Assembly (NCBI GenBank): GCA_000403475.2 | Contig: KE159797.1 | Span: 454,691 to 518,690, forward strand | From: Lachnospiraceae bacterium MD308 | GTDB taxonomy: Bacteria; Bacillota; Clostridia; Lachnospirales; Lachnospiraceae | Reading direction: 5' to 3' | Length of the DNA stretch: 64,000 nt | Shown here: piece after piece, positions 26,468 to 34,833 of the stretch | Numbering within the stretch: the first letter of the stretch is position 1 | Layout: each line of letters begins with the position of its first letter | The notes under the pieces: model-generated | What the model was told of the DNA's origin: nothing | Databases searched by the model: none | What the model saw: only the letters and a program-made list of their open reading frames with translations | Position numbers and translations under genes: made by a program

Positions 26468-27865
26468 TTATCTCACCGCACCGTGTACGCTTTTTCCAAA
26501 ACAGTCCAGCGCCGCCTCCTTGATCATCTCCGAGAGGGACGGATGTGCCACGATCAATCGCTGCCACTCCTTAACTGTCATCCCCTCTTTTACCGAAAGT
26601 GCGGCAAATGCCAGAAGTTCCGGCGCTCCTTCTCCGACAATCTGTACGCCGATTGTCCTCTCACTCTCCCGGTCCATGACCACCTGCACAAGCCCCGTTG
26701 CCCCTTCTGCCAGCGCCATTCCATTTCCTGAATAGGAAAATTCACCTCTGACTGCATCGATTCCTTTATCTTCTGCCTCTGACAGCGTAAGTCCTGTTGC
26801 CCCGTAAGGCGGCATCGTATAGATGCACCGCGGCATCACCGGCACGCCGCTCCTTTTACCGGGAAGCGGCATCTCCTCCTTGCCGACAATATGCGCGATT
26901 GCCGCCTCTCCTTCCGCGTATGCGGCGTGGGCGAGCTGATACCCTCCGATGGCATCCCCGATTGCATAGATGTGGGGTACGCTTGTCTGCATATGTTCGT
27001 CTACCCGGATTTCTTTTTTCCCGGTAAGTGCAAGGCCAAGCTTTTTTACATCAATTCCCTGGTATACGGCCTTCCGGCCCGCCGCCAGGATGACTGTATC
27101 CCCATAGAGCTCCTCCGGCTTTTCTCCTTCGAAAAATACTCTCCGGCTCTGCCCGGCCTTCTCGATCACTTTGACTTTGCATCCGGTACATATTCTGATA
27201 CCCCGCTTTACAAGCTCCTTTTTCAGATAAGCAATCATCCGCTCATCCTCCGCCGGGAACAGCTCCGGCATCGCCTCTAACACCGTCACCTCAGAACCGT
27301 AGGAGCAATATGCGCTTGCAAGTTCCATACCAATCACGCCGCCGCCGATGATCACCAGACGCCGCGGCACGCGTTCAAGTGCCAATGCCTGCGTGCTGTT
27401 GATGGTATACTCCGCCCCGGGGATGGGGATGGACATGCTTTTAGAGCCTGTCGCTATGATAATGTCCTCCGCCTCATAGACTTGCCCTTCGCACTCTGCC
27501 TTCCCGGCTTCTGTCAAAGAGGCAAAACTATGAATAACTCTTACCCCATTGGCCTTCAAAAGATAAGCCACTCCGCCGGTAAGTTTCTTTATCACTTCTT
27601 CTCTTCCCTTCTGAATCTTCTTAAAGCTGAACATTCCCGGCTCCCGGAATATCTCTTTGTCCGTCAGCGCTCTGACCTTCTCAAGAGCCGCCGCCTTATC
27701 CAGAAGATATTTTGCAGGAATACAGCCTTCATTCAGGCAGGTGCCGCCGATGGCGCCGCCCTCAAACAGCAGCACCGACAGCCCTTCCTTGGCGGCGGCT
27801 ATGGCCGCACTATAACCGCCCGGGCCGCCGCCAATCACGATCAAGTCATATCTGTTTTTTTCCAT
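26468..27865 (-). CDS. lpdA: Dihydrolipoyl dehydrogenase (E3)
   Basis: 465-residue FAD/NAD disulfide oxidoreductase: FAD-binding GGGPGGYSAAIAAAKEG, redox-active cysteines GGTCLNEGCIPAK, NAD-binding IGGGVIGMELAS, the GDAIGGYQLAH FAD segment and the C-terminal catalytic AHPSLSEMI. It reoxidises the lipoyl group of the adjacent E2. No N-terminal lipoyl domain is fused, unlike some clostridial E3 proteins. Confidence 0.95.
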   Translation of the reverse strand: MEKNRYDLIVIGGGPGGYSAAIAAAKEGLSVLLFEGGAIGGTCLNEGCIPAKYLLDKAAALEKVRALTDKEIFREPGMFSFKKIQKGREEVIKKLTGGVAYLLKANGVRVIHSFASLTEAGKAECEGQVYEAEDIIIATGSKSMSIPIPGAEYTINSTQALALERVPRRLVIIGGGVIGMELASAYCSYGSEVTVLEAMPELFPAEDERMIAYLKKELVKRGIRICTGCKVKVIEKAGQSRRVFFEGEKPEELYGDTVILAAGRKAVYQGIDVKKLGLALTGKKEIRVDEHMQTSVPHIYAIGDAIGGYQLAHAAYAEGEAAIAHIVGKEEMPLPGKRSGVPVMPRCIYTMPPYGATGLTLSEAEDKGIDAVRGEFSYSGNGMALAEGATGLVQVVMDRESERTIGVQIVGEGAPELLAFAALSVKEGMTVKEWQRLIVAHPSLSEMIKEAALDCFGKSVHGAVR

Positions 27866-27911
27866 CTTCTATCCCACCTTTTTGTCCCTTATCTCAACCA
27901 GGCGTCTTCAT

Positions 27912-29132
27912 CTACACTAACGCCAGCGCCGGATTCTCCGTTATTTTCTTTAACTCTGCCAGGAATCTGGCAGCGTACGCACCGTCAATAACCCGGTGGT
28001 CAAAGCTTCCGGTCACCTTCATCACCGGCACACTTTTCCACGTTCCTTCCGCGAAAACTGCCTTTTCTTCCATGGCTCCCACCGCCAGAATACAGACCTG
28101 GGGCGGATTGATAATGGCAGTAAACTGTGTAACCGGATACATGCCGAGATTAGAAAGGGTTATGGTTCCTTTGGACATCTCTTCTCCGGAAAGCTTCCCG
28201 GCTCTCGCCTTTTTTACCATTTCCCTGCTGCACTCGGATATCCTAGAAATGCTCTTTTCCTGTACCTTATGTACTACCGGAACCAAAAGCCCTCCCTCCA
28301 CGGACACCGCAAGCCCGATATTGACGTCTCTGTGCAGGATGATTTCCGATTCCCCGCAGGAGGCATTCACGTAAGGGTAGCTGCAAAGCGCAGACGCTAT
28401 GCATTTGAACAGAATATCATTGTAGGATACTTTTTTGTCATCTCCCGCCGAGTTAATCAGCTTCCGGAAAGCAATGCACTGCGTCATGTCTATCTCCACC
28501 GTCGCGGCAAATACTGGGATGTTCTGCACACTCTCCAACATCCGCCGCGCAATAATCCTGCGCATATTGGTAAATGGTACCGTAATCGGTCTGCGCGAAG
28601 CAACGCCTTCCAAATACGTTTCTACATCCTGCCGTTTCAGCACACTCTTTCCCGCCGCCTCCGCTACATCGTTCAGAGAAATGTGGTTCTTCTTTGCCAG
28701 AAGCTTTGCATTCGGCATAGCTTTTATCCCGTCCGGCTCCATCCCGCCCGAACCGGCGTCTCCATATTGTGAACGATCTGCCGCGCCGTCCCGGAGATTC
28801 TTTCTCCTCCTTGGCATGGTCTTGTCAATGGGCTGGTATTCTTCCTCCTCGGCCTGCACGTTTTCATCCTGGCGCAAAGCCTCTTCCCTGTCATTCTCAT
28901 CCCCGATAAGGGCGATAACTTCTCCCGCCGGAATCCGGTCGCCCTCTTTCGCAAGCAGCGCAAGAACCGTCCCCTTTGCATAGCTCTCCACCGTGAGAGT
29001 TGCTTTATCCGTCTCTATCTCAAGAAGCGCATCTCCCCGCTTCACCTTATCGCCGCACTTTACCAGCCACGTACCCACTACCGAGACATCCGTCGTCTGG
29101 CCTCCCGCCGGCATCCTTATCTCCTTTGTCAT
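27912..29132 (-). CDS. 2-oxoacid/acetoin dehydrogenase E2 acyltransferase
   Basis: 406 residues: a single N-terminal lipoyl domain (lipoyl-lysine in ETDKATLTVES, about residue 43), a linker, a peripheral-subunit-binding domain (PNAKLLAKKNHISLNDV, about 140-175), and the catalytic domain ending with SFDHRVIDGAYAARFL, which contains the catalytic His and Asp. This architecture fits AcoC or PdhC. Acyl group (acetyl is the default) cannot be fixed from sequence. Confidence 0.93.
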   Translation of the reverse strand: MTKEIRMPAGGQTTDVSVVGTWLVKCGDKVKRGDALLEIETDKATLTVESYAKGTVLALLAKEGDRIPAGEVIALIGDENDREEALRQDENVQAEEEEYQPIDKTMPRRRKNLRDGAADRSQYGDAGSGGMEPDGIKAMPNAKLLAKKNHISLNDVAEAAGKSVLKRQDVETYLEGVASRRPITVPFTNMRRIIARRMLESVQNIPVFAATVEIDMTQCIAFRKLINSAGDDKKVSYNDILFKCIASALCSYPYVNASCGESEIILHRDVNIGLAVSVEGGLLVPVVHKVQEKSISRISECSREMVKKARAGKLSGEEMSKGTITLSNLGMYPVTQFTAIINPPQVCILAVGAMEEKAVFAEGTWKSVPVMKVTGSFDHRVIDGAYAARFLAELKKITENPALALV

Positions 29133-29144
29133 ATCCCTACCACC

Positions 29145-30059
29145 TTAAAATGCTTTGTTTTCCCCATTCATCGCGCGAATCATCTCCTCCACATAACGGA
29201 TGACCGCCTCCTGCTCTAAGACCAGAAGGTCTTTGTCTGCTCCGCGCCCTAACACGTCATTGGGGTCCATCCAATCAACCTCGTGCTCCGCCATATAACG
29301 CTTCAATGTATTCAATACTGCCCGTTTCATACCTGTCCCGAAATTCACCTTCGCAACTCCCATGGCCGCCGCCTTCCCGAGATCCTCCCTGGCAATGCTT
29401 GTACCGCCATGCAGGACAAGGGGGATATCGATTGTCTCAGCCAATGCTTTCAGTGCATCGTAATTAATCGTCACCATCCCGTCCTCTTTCAGATGACAGT
29501 TGCCGACCGAGACTGCTACCGTGTCGATTCCTGTCTCCTTTACAAACGCCGCGCATATCTTAGGGTCTGTGTCCTCGCCGTCATGAAGCTTTCCGGCTGC
29601 CGAGTTATAGAGGGGGAGTTCACCCACTTCTCCTTCCACTGCCGCACCGTTTTCATGAGCCCTCTGTGCAATCCGCTTCTGAATCCTGGTCAGTTCGTCC
29701 AACGGAATCTCCTCTGAGGAGAATACCGGGGCGTACATAACCATATCAAAACCGCTCTCCGCCGCTTTTATAACCATCTCTTCATCGTCTGATTCGTTAA
29801 GCAGCAGCGCCACCGGCACCTTCGCTTCCCCGGCAATCTGTGAGAGCATGGCGTAATAGACGGCAAGGCTCTCTTTATACTTTCTCTTCGGTTCTCCTAT
29901 ATAGGTTCCGCATATACCGATAATCACCGGGGAATTTACATTTTCAGCGGCCCGAACGACCGCAAGAGTAGATTCCAGGTTCCAGCTCTCAAAATAACCT
30001 ACCGCGTATTTATGCTCCAACGCATGCTCCATTAACATTTTTACTGATACTCTGCCCAT
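29145..30059 (-). CDS. Class II fructose-bisphosphate aldolase homologue with altered active site
   Basis: 304 residues with the overall class II aldolase pattern (SPVIIGI, VPVAL, the EGEVGEL segment, PLVLHGGTSI). However, the first catalytic block, normally HLDHG, here reads LLNES (residues 86-90): the proton-donor Asp becomes Asn88 and the zinc-ligand His becomes Glu89. Two other zinc histidines are kept (His189 in GNCHL, His217 in LHGGT), while the phosphate-binding N-x-D-T-D block is changed to NFGTG. So it may use a different substrate, metal arrangement or reaction. Encoded between E1 beta and E2. Confidence 0.85.
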   Translation of the reverse strand: MGRVSVKMLMEHALEHKYAVGYFESWNLESTLAVVRAAENVNSPVIIGICGTYIGEPKRKYKESLAVYYAMLSQIAGEAKVPVALLLNESDDEEMVIKAAESGFDMVMYAPVFSSEEIPLDELTRIQKRIAQRAHENGAAVEGEVGELPLYNSAAGKLHDGEDTDPKICAAFVKETGIDTVAVSVGNCHLKEDGMVTINYDALKALAETIDIPLVLHGGTSIAREDLGKAAAMGVAKVNFGTGMKRAVLNTLKRYMAEHEVDWMDPNDVLGRGADKDLLVLEQEAVIRYVEEMIRAMNGENKAF

Positions 30060-30116
30060 CTGTTTTCTCCTTTATCCTTTTTCTTTTTCAGCATCCGGCT
30101 GCCTTTACTGCCTCCC

Positions 30117-31130
30117 TTAAAATGCCGCCAGCTCCCTCGCCGCCTCTTTAATCCTGTCCACAGACGGAATCACAAAGCTTTCCATCGGCGCTGCAAACGG
30201 AATCGGCGTATCGTATGCCGCCACAATCTTTACCGGCCCGTCCAGGTCAAAGATACAGTGCTCTGCAAAATGTGCCGCAACCTGTGCTCCCCATCCTCCA
30301 TTGTACGTATCTTCGTGGACAATCATGAGCTTGCCTGTCTTTTTCACCGACTTTTCCACCGTCTCATAATCGAAAGGCACAAGGCTTCTCGGGTCGATCA
30401 CCTCGCAGCTTATCCCTTCACTCTCCAACGCCCTGGCTGCCTCCTGCGCCCGGTAACTCATCAGAAGGTTGGCTACAATCGTCACGTCCTTCCCTTCTTT
30501 TCGGACTGCCGCCCTGCCGAATTCTATCGTATACTCTTCCTCCGGCACTTCCCCGGAAGTCCTGATGGCGTCCTTTTCTTTTCTCGAACCGCCATACAGA
30601 AGCTTATGCTCGAACACAAGCACCGGATTATCGTCACGGATAGCCTGCTTCATCATTCCCCTGGCGTCATAGGGCGTGGACGGGCAAATCACCTTCAGCC
30701 CCGGCACATGGATAAAATAACTCTCTAAGCTCTGAGCGTGCTGCGCCCCCCGGTTGGTTGCCCCGCAAGGTGCGCGCATGACCATGGGAATATGCACCTT
30801 TCCTCCGGACATATAGCACATCTTCGCCGCCTGATTCACCAACTGGTCCATCATGCAGAACAAAAAATCCCCGTATTGAAGGTCTGCCACCGGGCGCATC
30901 CCCGTCATTCCCGCCCCCACGCACACTCCCGCAATCAGTATCTCCGCAATGGGCGTATTGATCACCCGCTCCGGGCCAAATTCATCTATGAGCCCTTTGG
31001 TTACGGTGAAAGCACCTCCCATACCTCCCTTTATGTCCACATCCTCACCGAGACAAAACACCGTCTCATCCCGTCTCATTTCCTCCTGTATCGCCAGCTT
31101 TAAAGCATCTGCAACCGATATCTCAGCCAT
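30117..31130 (-). CDS. 2-oxoacid/acetoin dehydrogenase E1 component, beta subunit
   Basis: 337-residue transketolase-like pyrimidine-binding subunit: GEDVDIKGGMGGAFTVTKGL, GTNRGAQHAQSLES-like block (CGATNRGAQHAQSLESYF), and the C-terminal transketolase domain with SLVPFDYETV and GGWGAQVAAH. Its ATG shares a base with the stop of the alpha-subunit gene (TAATG), indicating translational coupling and 1:1 assembly. Confidence 0.94.
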   Translation of the reverse strand: MAEISVADALKLAIQEEMRRDETVFCLGEDVDIKGGMGGAFTVTKGLIDEFGPERVINTPIAEILIAGVCVGAGMTGMRPVADLQYGDFLFCMMDQLVNQAAKMCYMSGGKVHIPMVMRAPCGATNRGAQHAQSLESYFIHVPGLKVICPSTPYDARGMMKQAIRDDNPVLVFEHKLLYGGSRKEKDAIRTSGEVPEEEYTIEFGRAAVRKEGKDVTIVANLLMSYRAQEAARALESEGISCEVIDPRSLVPFDYETVEKSVKKTGKLMIVHEDTYNGGWGAQVAAHFAEHCIFDLDGPVKIVAAYDTPIPFAAPMESFVIPSVDRIKEAARELAAF

Positions 31131-32113
31131 TATAATGTACCCCCTTTCCAGTATACGTCCTCAAGCGCGGATTCCGGCTCTGGCTCCTTACTGTTCTTTG
31201 CGTATTCCACTTCCGCATCTATTTCCCTGGTAATCTCGTCCTCAATCTTTTCCAGCTCTTCTTTGGCGGCTACATTCTCGTCCAGCAGCCGTTTCCTGAA
31301 CGTATACACCGGATCTCTGGCAAACCATTCCTGTTCCTCCTTATCCGGCCGGTATCCGCAGGCGTCATTTCTGGAATGTCCGCCGATGCGGTATGTCTTA
31401 AGCTCTAAAACGGTCGGCCCCCCTCCTTTTCTTGCCCGCTCGATTGCCCGTGTGCCGGCCTCATTTACTGCAAGTACATCGTTGCCGTCTACTACCTCCG
31501 CCGGGATTTTGTAAGCGCTCCCCCGGTCAGCCGCCACATTCTCAAGGCTGCAGGTAAGCTTGATGGAAGTGGTAGCAGAATACAGATTATTCTCGCATAC
31601 ATAGACTACCGGAAGCTTCCAGACCGCCGCCGCATTGAGCGCTTCATGAAATGCCCCCTCATTGCTGGCGCCGTCCCCAAAAAAGCACACTGCCACATTG
31701 TCTGTCTTCATCATCTTACACCTTAACGCCACACCTGCCGCAATCGGGAGATTGCCGCCCACGATTGCGTTCGCCGTGACCGCCCCAACCGATATATCAC
31801 CCGTATGCATCGCCCCGCCTTTTCCTTTGCAGCAGCCTTCCGCCTTTCCAAACATCTCACACATCATGGAGCGCAGCGATACCCCCTTTGCAAGGTCATG
31901 TCCTGCCGGCCTGTGAGTCGTCAGGATATAGTCCTCTCTGCGCAGGTCGTAGAGCATCCCGACCGCACACGCCTCCTGGCCGTGGGACTGGTGGATAGTC
32001 CCCGGCATGATTCCCTCCAGAAACAGATAATAAATCGTCTCCTCATACTGCCGAATCTGGTACATCTTTCTGTACATCCCGACAGCCCGCTCTTTTTCAG
32101 GCATCTTGATCAT
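31130..32113 (-). CDS. 2-oxoacid/acetoin dehydrogenase E1 component, alpha subunit
   Basis: 327 residues with the thiamine diphosphate motif GDGASNEGAFHEALNAAAVW ending in ENN, plus HQSHGQEACAVG and THRPAGHDLAKG. It resembles AcoA/PdhA. Together with E1 beta, E2 and E3 it oxidatively transfers an acyl group from a 2-keto acid or alpha-ketol to CoA. Such complexes are uncommon in strict anaerobes that use pyruvate:ferredoxin oxidoreductase, so a specialised substrate is likely. First gene of the operon; ribosome site AAAGGAG. Confidence 0.93.
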   Translation of the reverse strand: MIKMPEKERAVGMYRKMYQIRQYEETIYYLFLEGIMPGTIHQSHGQEACAVGMLYDLRREDYILTTHRPAGHDLAKGVSLRSMMCEMFGKAEGCCKGKGGAMHTGDISVGAVTANAIVGGNLPIAAGVALRCKMMKTDNVAVCFFGDGASNEGAFHEALNAAAVWKLPVVYVCENNLYSATTSIKLTCSLENVAADRGSAYKIPAEVVDGNDVLAVNEAGTRAIERARKGGGPTVLELKTYRIGGHSRNDACGYRPDKEEQEWFARDPVYTFRKRLLDENVAAKEELEKIEDEITREIDAEVEYAKNSKEPEPESALEDVYWKGGTL

Positions 32114-32269
32114 AATTTTTCTCTCCTTTTGTCCGCTTAAAGGTACTGTTTGTGTTAAATTCTATGTGATAATTATATTGATAAAAAGTTTTCTATTCAA
32201 CATTTTTGCCCTTTATATATGTTTATTTTAAAACATATTCACTCATTTTTTGTTTGATTTACAACATCA

Positions 32270-32290
32270 TTTGCAATAAAGTATTGCAAA
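32270..32290. promoter_or_regulatory. Perfect 9-3-9 palindrome, likely operator of the DeoR-type regulator
   Basis: TTTGCAATA (32270-32278), AAG, TATTGCAAA (32282-32290). It lies in the 242-base gap between the divergent E1-alpha operon and the regulator gene, and its right arm contains the regulator's -35 box. Confidence 0.7.
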
Positions 32291-32312
32291 AGGCCAAAAG
32301 GCATTTTAAAAT
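32284..32312 (+). promoter_or_regulatory. Promoter of the DeoR-type regulator
   Basis: TTGCAA (32284-32289), 17 bases, TAAAAT (32307-32312), overlapping the palindrome, about 45 bases before the start codon. An autoregulatory arrangement is implied. Confidence 0.5.
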
Positions 32313-32355
32313 AATACCAGTGTAAGAAATTTTTTAATACCGGAGGAATATTCTG

Positions 32356-33126
32356 ATGAAAAAAGAACGTCATGCAAGAATCATAGAACTGTTGGAAAAC
32401 CAGATGATCTGTACGCCGAAGGAACTTTCAGAGACGCTTAAGTGCAGCGAGATGACCATCCGCAGAGATTTGAACGAACTTGAACAAATGCAGCTCATCC
32501 ACCGCAAACACGGATGCGCTTTTCTTATGAAGGAAGCGAAGCCCAATTATTTTCATGAACAGATTGACGAGCAGCAATATGAGAAGGAGGCAATCGCAAA
32601 AGCAGCCCTGAGATTCGTCCACCCCTACAGCGTGCTCTGCATAGATTCCGGAACTACCGCCCATACGGTCTCCCGGTTTTTACCTGACAATATCCCTCTG
32701 TCCGTCATCACCTCCAACCTCGTAACAGCAATAGAACTGTCCAACAAAGAAAATATCCAGACATACCTGACCGGCGGCATGCTCTATCACCGCACAAAAT
32801 CCATCATGACGGACTCCCGTGAAACACTGGTTCAGCATCACGCCGATGTGGCATTTATCTCAGCCAGGGCATTCCGCATCCCCGGCGGCGCCTTCGAGCA
32901 CTCCTATCCGCTGGTGGAGACAAAGCGGGCGCTTGTCTCTATAGCTAAAAAAGTCGTTCTCCTGATCGACCATACAAAATGCGAGCATGTCTCCCTGTGC
33001 AATTCCATCCCACTGAATCAGATAGACGTAATCATTACAGACAATAAGACATCCCCGGAGGTTCTTGCCAAAGCAGCAGCTTTAAAAAAAGAAGTAATTG
33101 TTGTAGACCCGGAAGCCACCGAATAA
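32356..33126 (+). CDS. DeoR/GlpR family transcriptional regulator
   Basis: 256 residues: N-terminal winged HTH (KKERHARIIELLENQ, then CSEMTIRRDLNELEQ, the DeoR signature) and a C-terminal sugar-phosphate sensor domain (DeoRC) with SVLCIDSGTTAHTVSRFL, SNLVTAIEL and LTGGMLYHRTKS. Members normally respond to a phosphorylated sugar made by the kinase they control, consistent with the FGGY and DHA-type kinases in the divergent operon. Ribosome site CGGAGG. Confidence 0.93.
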   Translation: MKKERHARIIELLENQMICTPKELSETLKCSEMTIRRDLNELEQMQLIHRKHGCAFLMKEAKPNYFHEQIDEQQYEKEAIAKAALRFVHPYSVLCIDSGTTAHTVSRFLPDNIPLSVITSNLVTAIELSNKENIQTYLTGGMLYHRTKSIMTDSRETLVQHHADVAFISARAFRIPGGAFEHSYPLVETKRALVSIAKKVVLLIDHTKCEHVSLCNSIPLNQIDVIITDNKTSPEVLAKAAALKKEVIVVDPEATE

Positions 33127-33132
33127 AAAAGC

Positions 33133-33174
33133 ACCGCTCTTTTAACCTGTCACTGTTAAAAGAGCGGTCTTTTG
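33133..33174. terminator. Bidirectional terminator between the DeoR gene and sdaAA
   Basis: A 14-bp perfect stem ACCGCTCTTTTAAC (33133-33146) with its complement at 33155-33168, eight-base loop, then CTTTTGTTT; the other side has a run of A (33125-33130), serving as a T tract for the minus strand. Confidence 0.9.
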
Positions 33175-33177
33175 TTT

Positions 33178-34047
33178 CTATGTATTAAGCTCCTCAGATA
33201 CTTCCTGGCCTCTCGGACTCATGGCAACACCGCCAAGTGCTGTCTCACGGAGGGTCACATCCATCTTGTCCCCCACTTCCTTCATGGCATCGATGACCTG
33301 ATCTACCGGAATCTGACTTATTATGCCTGCCAGAGACATATCAGCCGCAGAAAGCGCGTTGACCGCACCTACCACATTTCTCTTCACACAGGGAACCTCT
33401 ACCAGACCGGCTACCGGGTCACATACAAGTCCCATCAGATTCTTAAGCGCCATAGCGCAGGCATGACCAAGCTGTCTTGCATCCCCGCCCCTGACATGGC
33501 AGATTGCCGCTGCCGCCATACCGGAGCCGGAGCCAATCTCTGCCTGGCATCCGCCGGAGGCACCTGCAAGATAGGCACGATTGGCGATAATCTGCCCAAC
33601 GCCTGCCGCCACATACATCGCTTCGATCATCTTCTCCTCAGACACCTCATACTCGCGGTAATAGGTGACAAGCACTGCCGGAAGCACGCCGCACGCCCCG
33701 GCTGTCGGAGCCGCAACGATCCTCTTCATGCAGGCATTGTTACAGCCCATCTTCAGCGCGTTGGAAATCACCTTTGCAAGAAATTCACCGCAAAGCGGCT
33801 GTCCGGACTTACGGTACGCGTCCATCTTCGCCCCCTCGGTTCCTACAAGGCCGCTTCTTGACATCAGATCAGGCTCATAAGCATCAAGGCCGTCCAACAT
33901 CGCCTGCCACATATATTTCATCTGGTTCCAGGAATCCTCCTCACTCACACCTCTTTCGTGAGCGTCCTCTAACTGTATGGCTTTCCAGAATTCAATGCTG
34001 TCCTTTTCGCATCTTTCATAAGCCTCTTCCATTGATTGATATGACAT
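33178..34047 (-). CDS. sdaAA: L-serine ammonia-lyase, iron-sulfur-dependent, alpha subunit
   Basis: 289 residues. Fe-S cysteines appear in MGCNNACMKR and in LVCDPVAGLVEVPCVKRN; the family block PTAGACGVLPAVL and GCQAEIGSGSGMAAAA are present. Deaminates L-serine to pyruvate and ammonia with the beta subunit encoded 20 bases upstream. Two-chain organisation is normal for Firmicutes. Confidence 0.95.
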   Translation of the reverse strand: MSYQSMEEAYERCEKDSIEFWKAIQLEDAHERGVSEEDSWNQMKYMWQAMLDGLDAYEPDLMSRSGLVGTEGAKMDAYRKSGQPLCGEFLAKVISNALKMGCNNACMKRIVAAPTAGACGVLPAVLVTYYREYEVSEEKMIEAMYVAAGVGQIIANRAYLAGASGGCQAEIGSGSGMAAAAICHVRGGDARQLGHACAMALKNLMGLVCDPVAGLVEVPCVKRNVVGAVNALSAADMSLAGIISQIPVDQVIDAMKEVGDKMDVTLRETALGGVAMSPRGQEVSEELNT

Positions 34048-34067
34048 ACTCTTTATCCTCCATGAAT

Positions 34068-34730
34068 TTAGTTCGCGCTCAGGAATTTCACTCGGATAAT
34101 TCCCGGTTTGCCTACAAGATTATCGATTACTTCCTGCGGAATGACCTCGTCTATCTCAACGACCATAACCGCAATCCCGCCCTTTTTATCCCGGAAAAGC
34201 TGCATCGTCGCTATGTTGATCTGGGCATCGCTGAGCGCCACAGATACGTCCTTCACCCGTCCCGGCTCATCTACATTGCGGATAATAAGCGTATTGCTCT
34301 CACCGCTGAAATTCACATCGATTCCGTCCAGCTTGCAGACCTTGATTCTTCCTCCGCCGATTGAGTATGCCTGAACCCACATAGAAGGGATACCTTCTGC
34401 TTCCATGTAAATACGCGCAGTATTGGGATGTGCTTCCTTGAAGTCCTTATTCTCAATCACAAATTCCATGCCCTCATCCTTCGCAACATTGAAGCTGTCC
34501 GGAATGCGCATGTCATCCGGCTTCATCCCCAAAAGCCCGCCGATCAATGCTTTATCTGTTCCGTGTCCCTTTCCGGTAGCCGCAAATGAACCGTGAAGAT
34601 AAACTTTCGCTTTTTCCGGCTGTCTTCCAAAAAGCTGTCTGGCAATGAGACCGATCCGGGCTGCCCCTGCCGTGTGAGAACTAGACGGCCCAACCATAAC
34701 AGGCCCTAAAATGTCAAATATGTTTCCCAT
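34068..34730 (-). CDS. sdaAB: L-serine ammonia-lyase, iron-sulfur-dependent, beta subunit
   Basis: 220 residues: the SdaAB N-terminal domain (ILGPVMVGPSSSHTAGAARIGL, GSFAATGKGHGTDKALIGGLLG) and a C-terminal ACT domain (about 148-220, LIIRNVDEPGRVKDVS) likely sensing serine. Ribosome site AGAGGG. Promoter not confidently identified in the 103-base gap to the WYL gene. Confidence 0.95.
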   Translation of the reverse strand: MGNIFDILGPVMVGPSSSHTAGAARIGLIARQLFGRQPEKAKVYLHGSFAATGKGHGTDKALIGGLLGMKPDDMRIPDSFNVAKDEGMEFVIENKDFKEAHPNTARIYMEAEGIPSMWVQAYSIGGGRIKVCKLDGIDVNFSGESNTLIIRNVDEPGRVKDVSVALSDAQINIATMQLFRDKKGGIAVMVVEIDEVIPQEVIDNLVGKPGIIRVKFLSAN

Positions 34731-34833
34731 CTTTTTACCCTCTCTTTGCTGTATTTTGACATATAACTATTGTCCATATTGTACCACATAACCAAGGGTT
34801 TTTCCATTATTTCTATATCAAAAGTCAGCCAAC

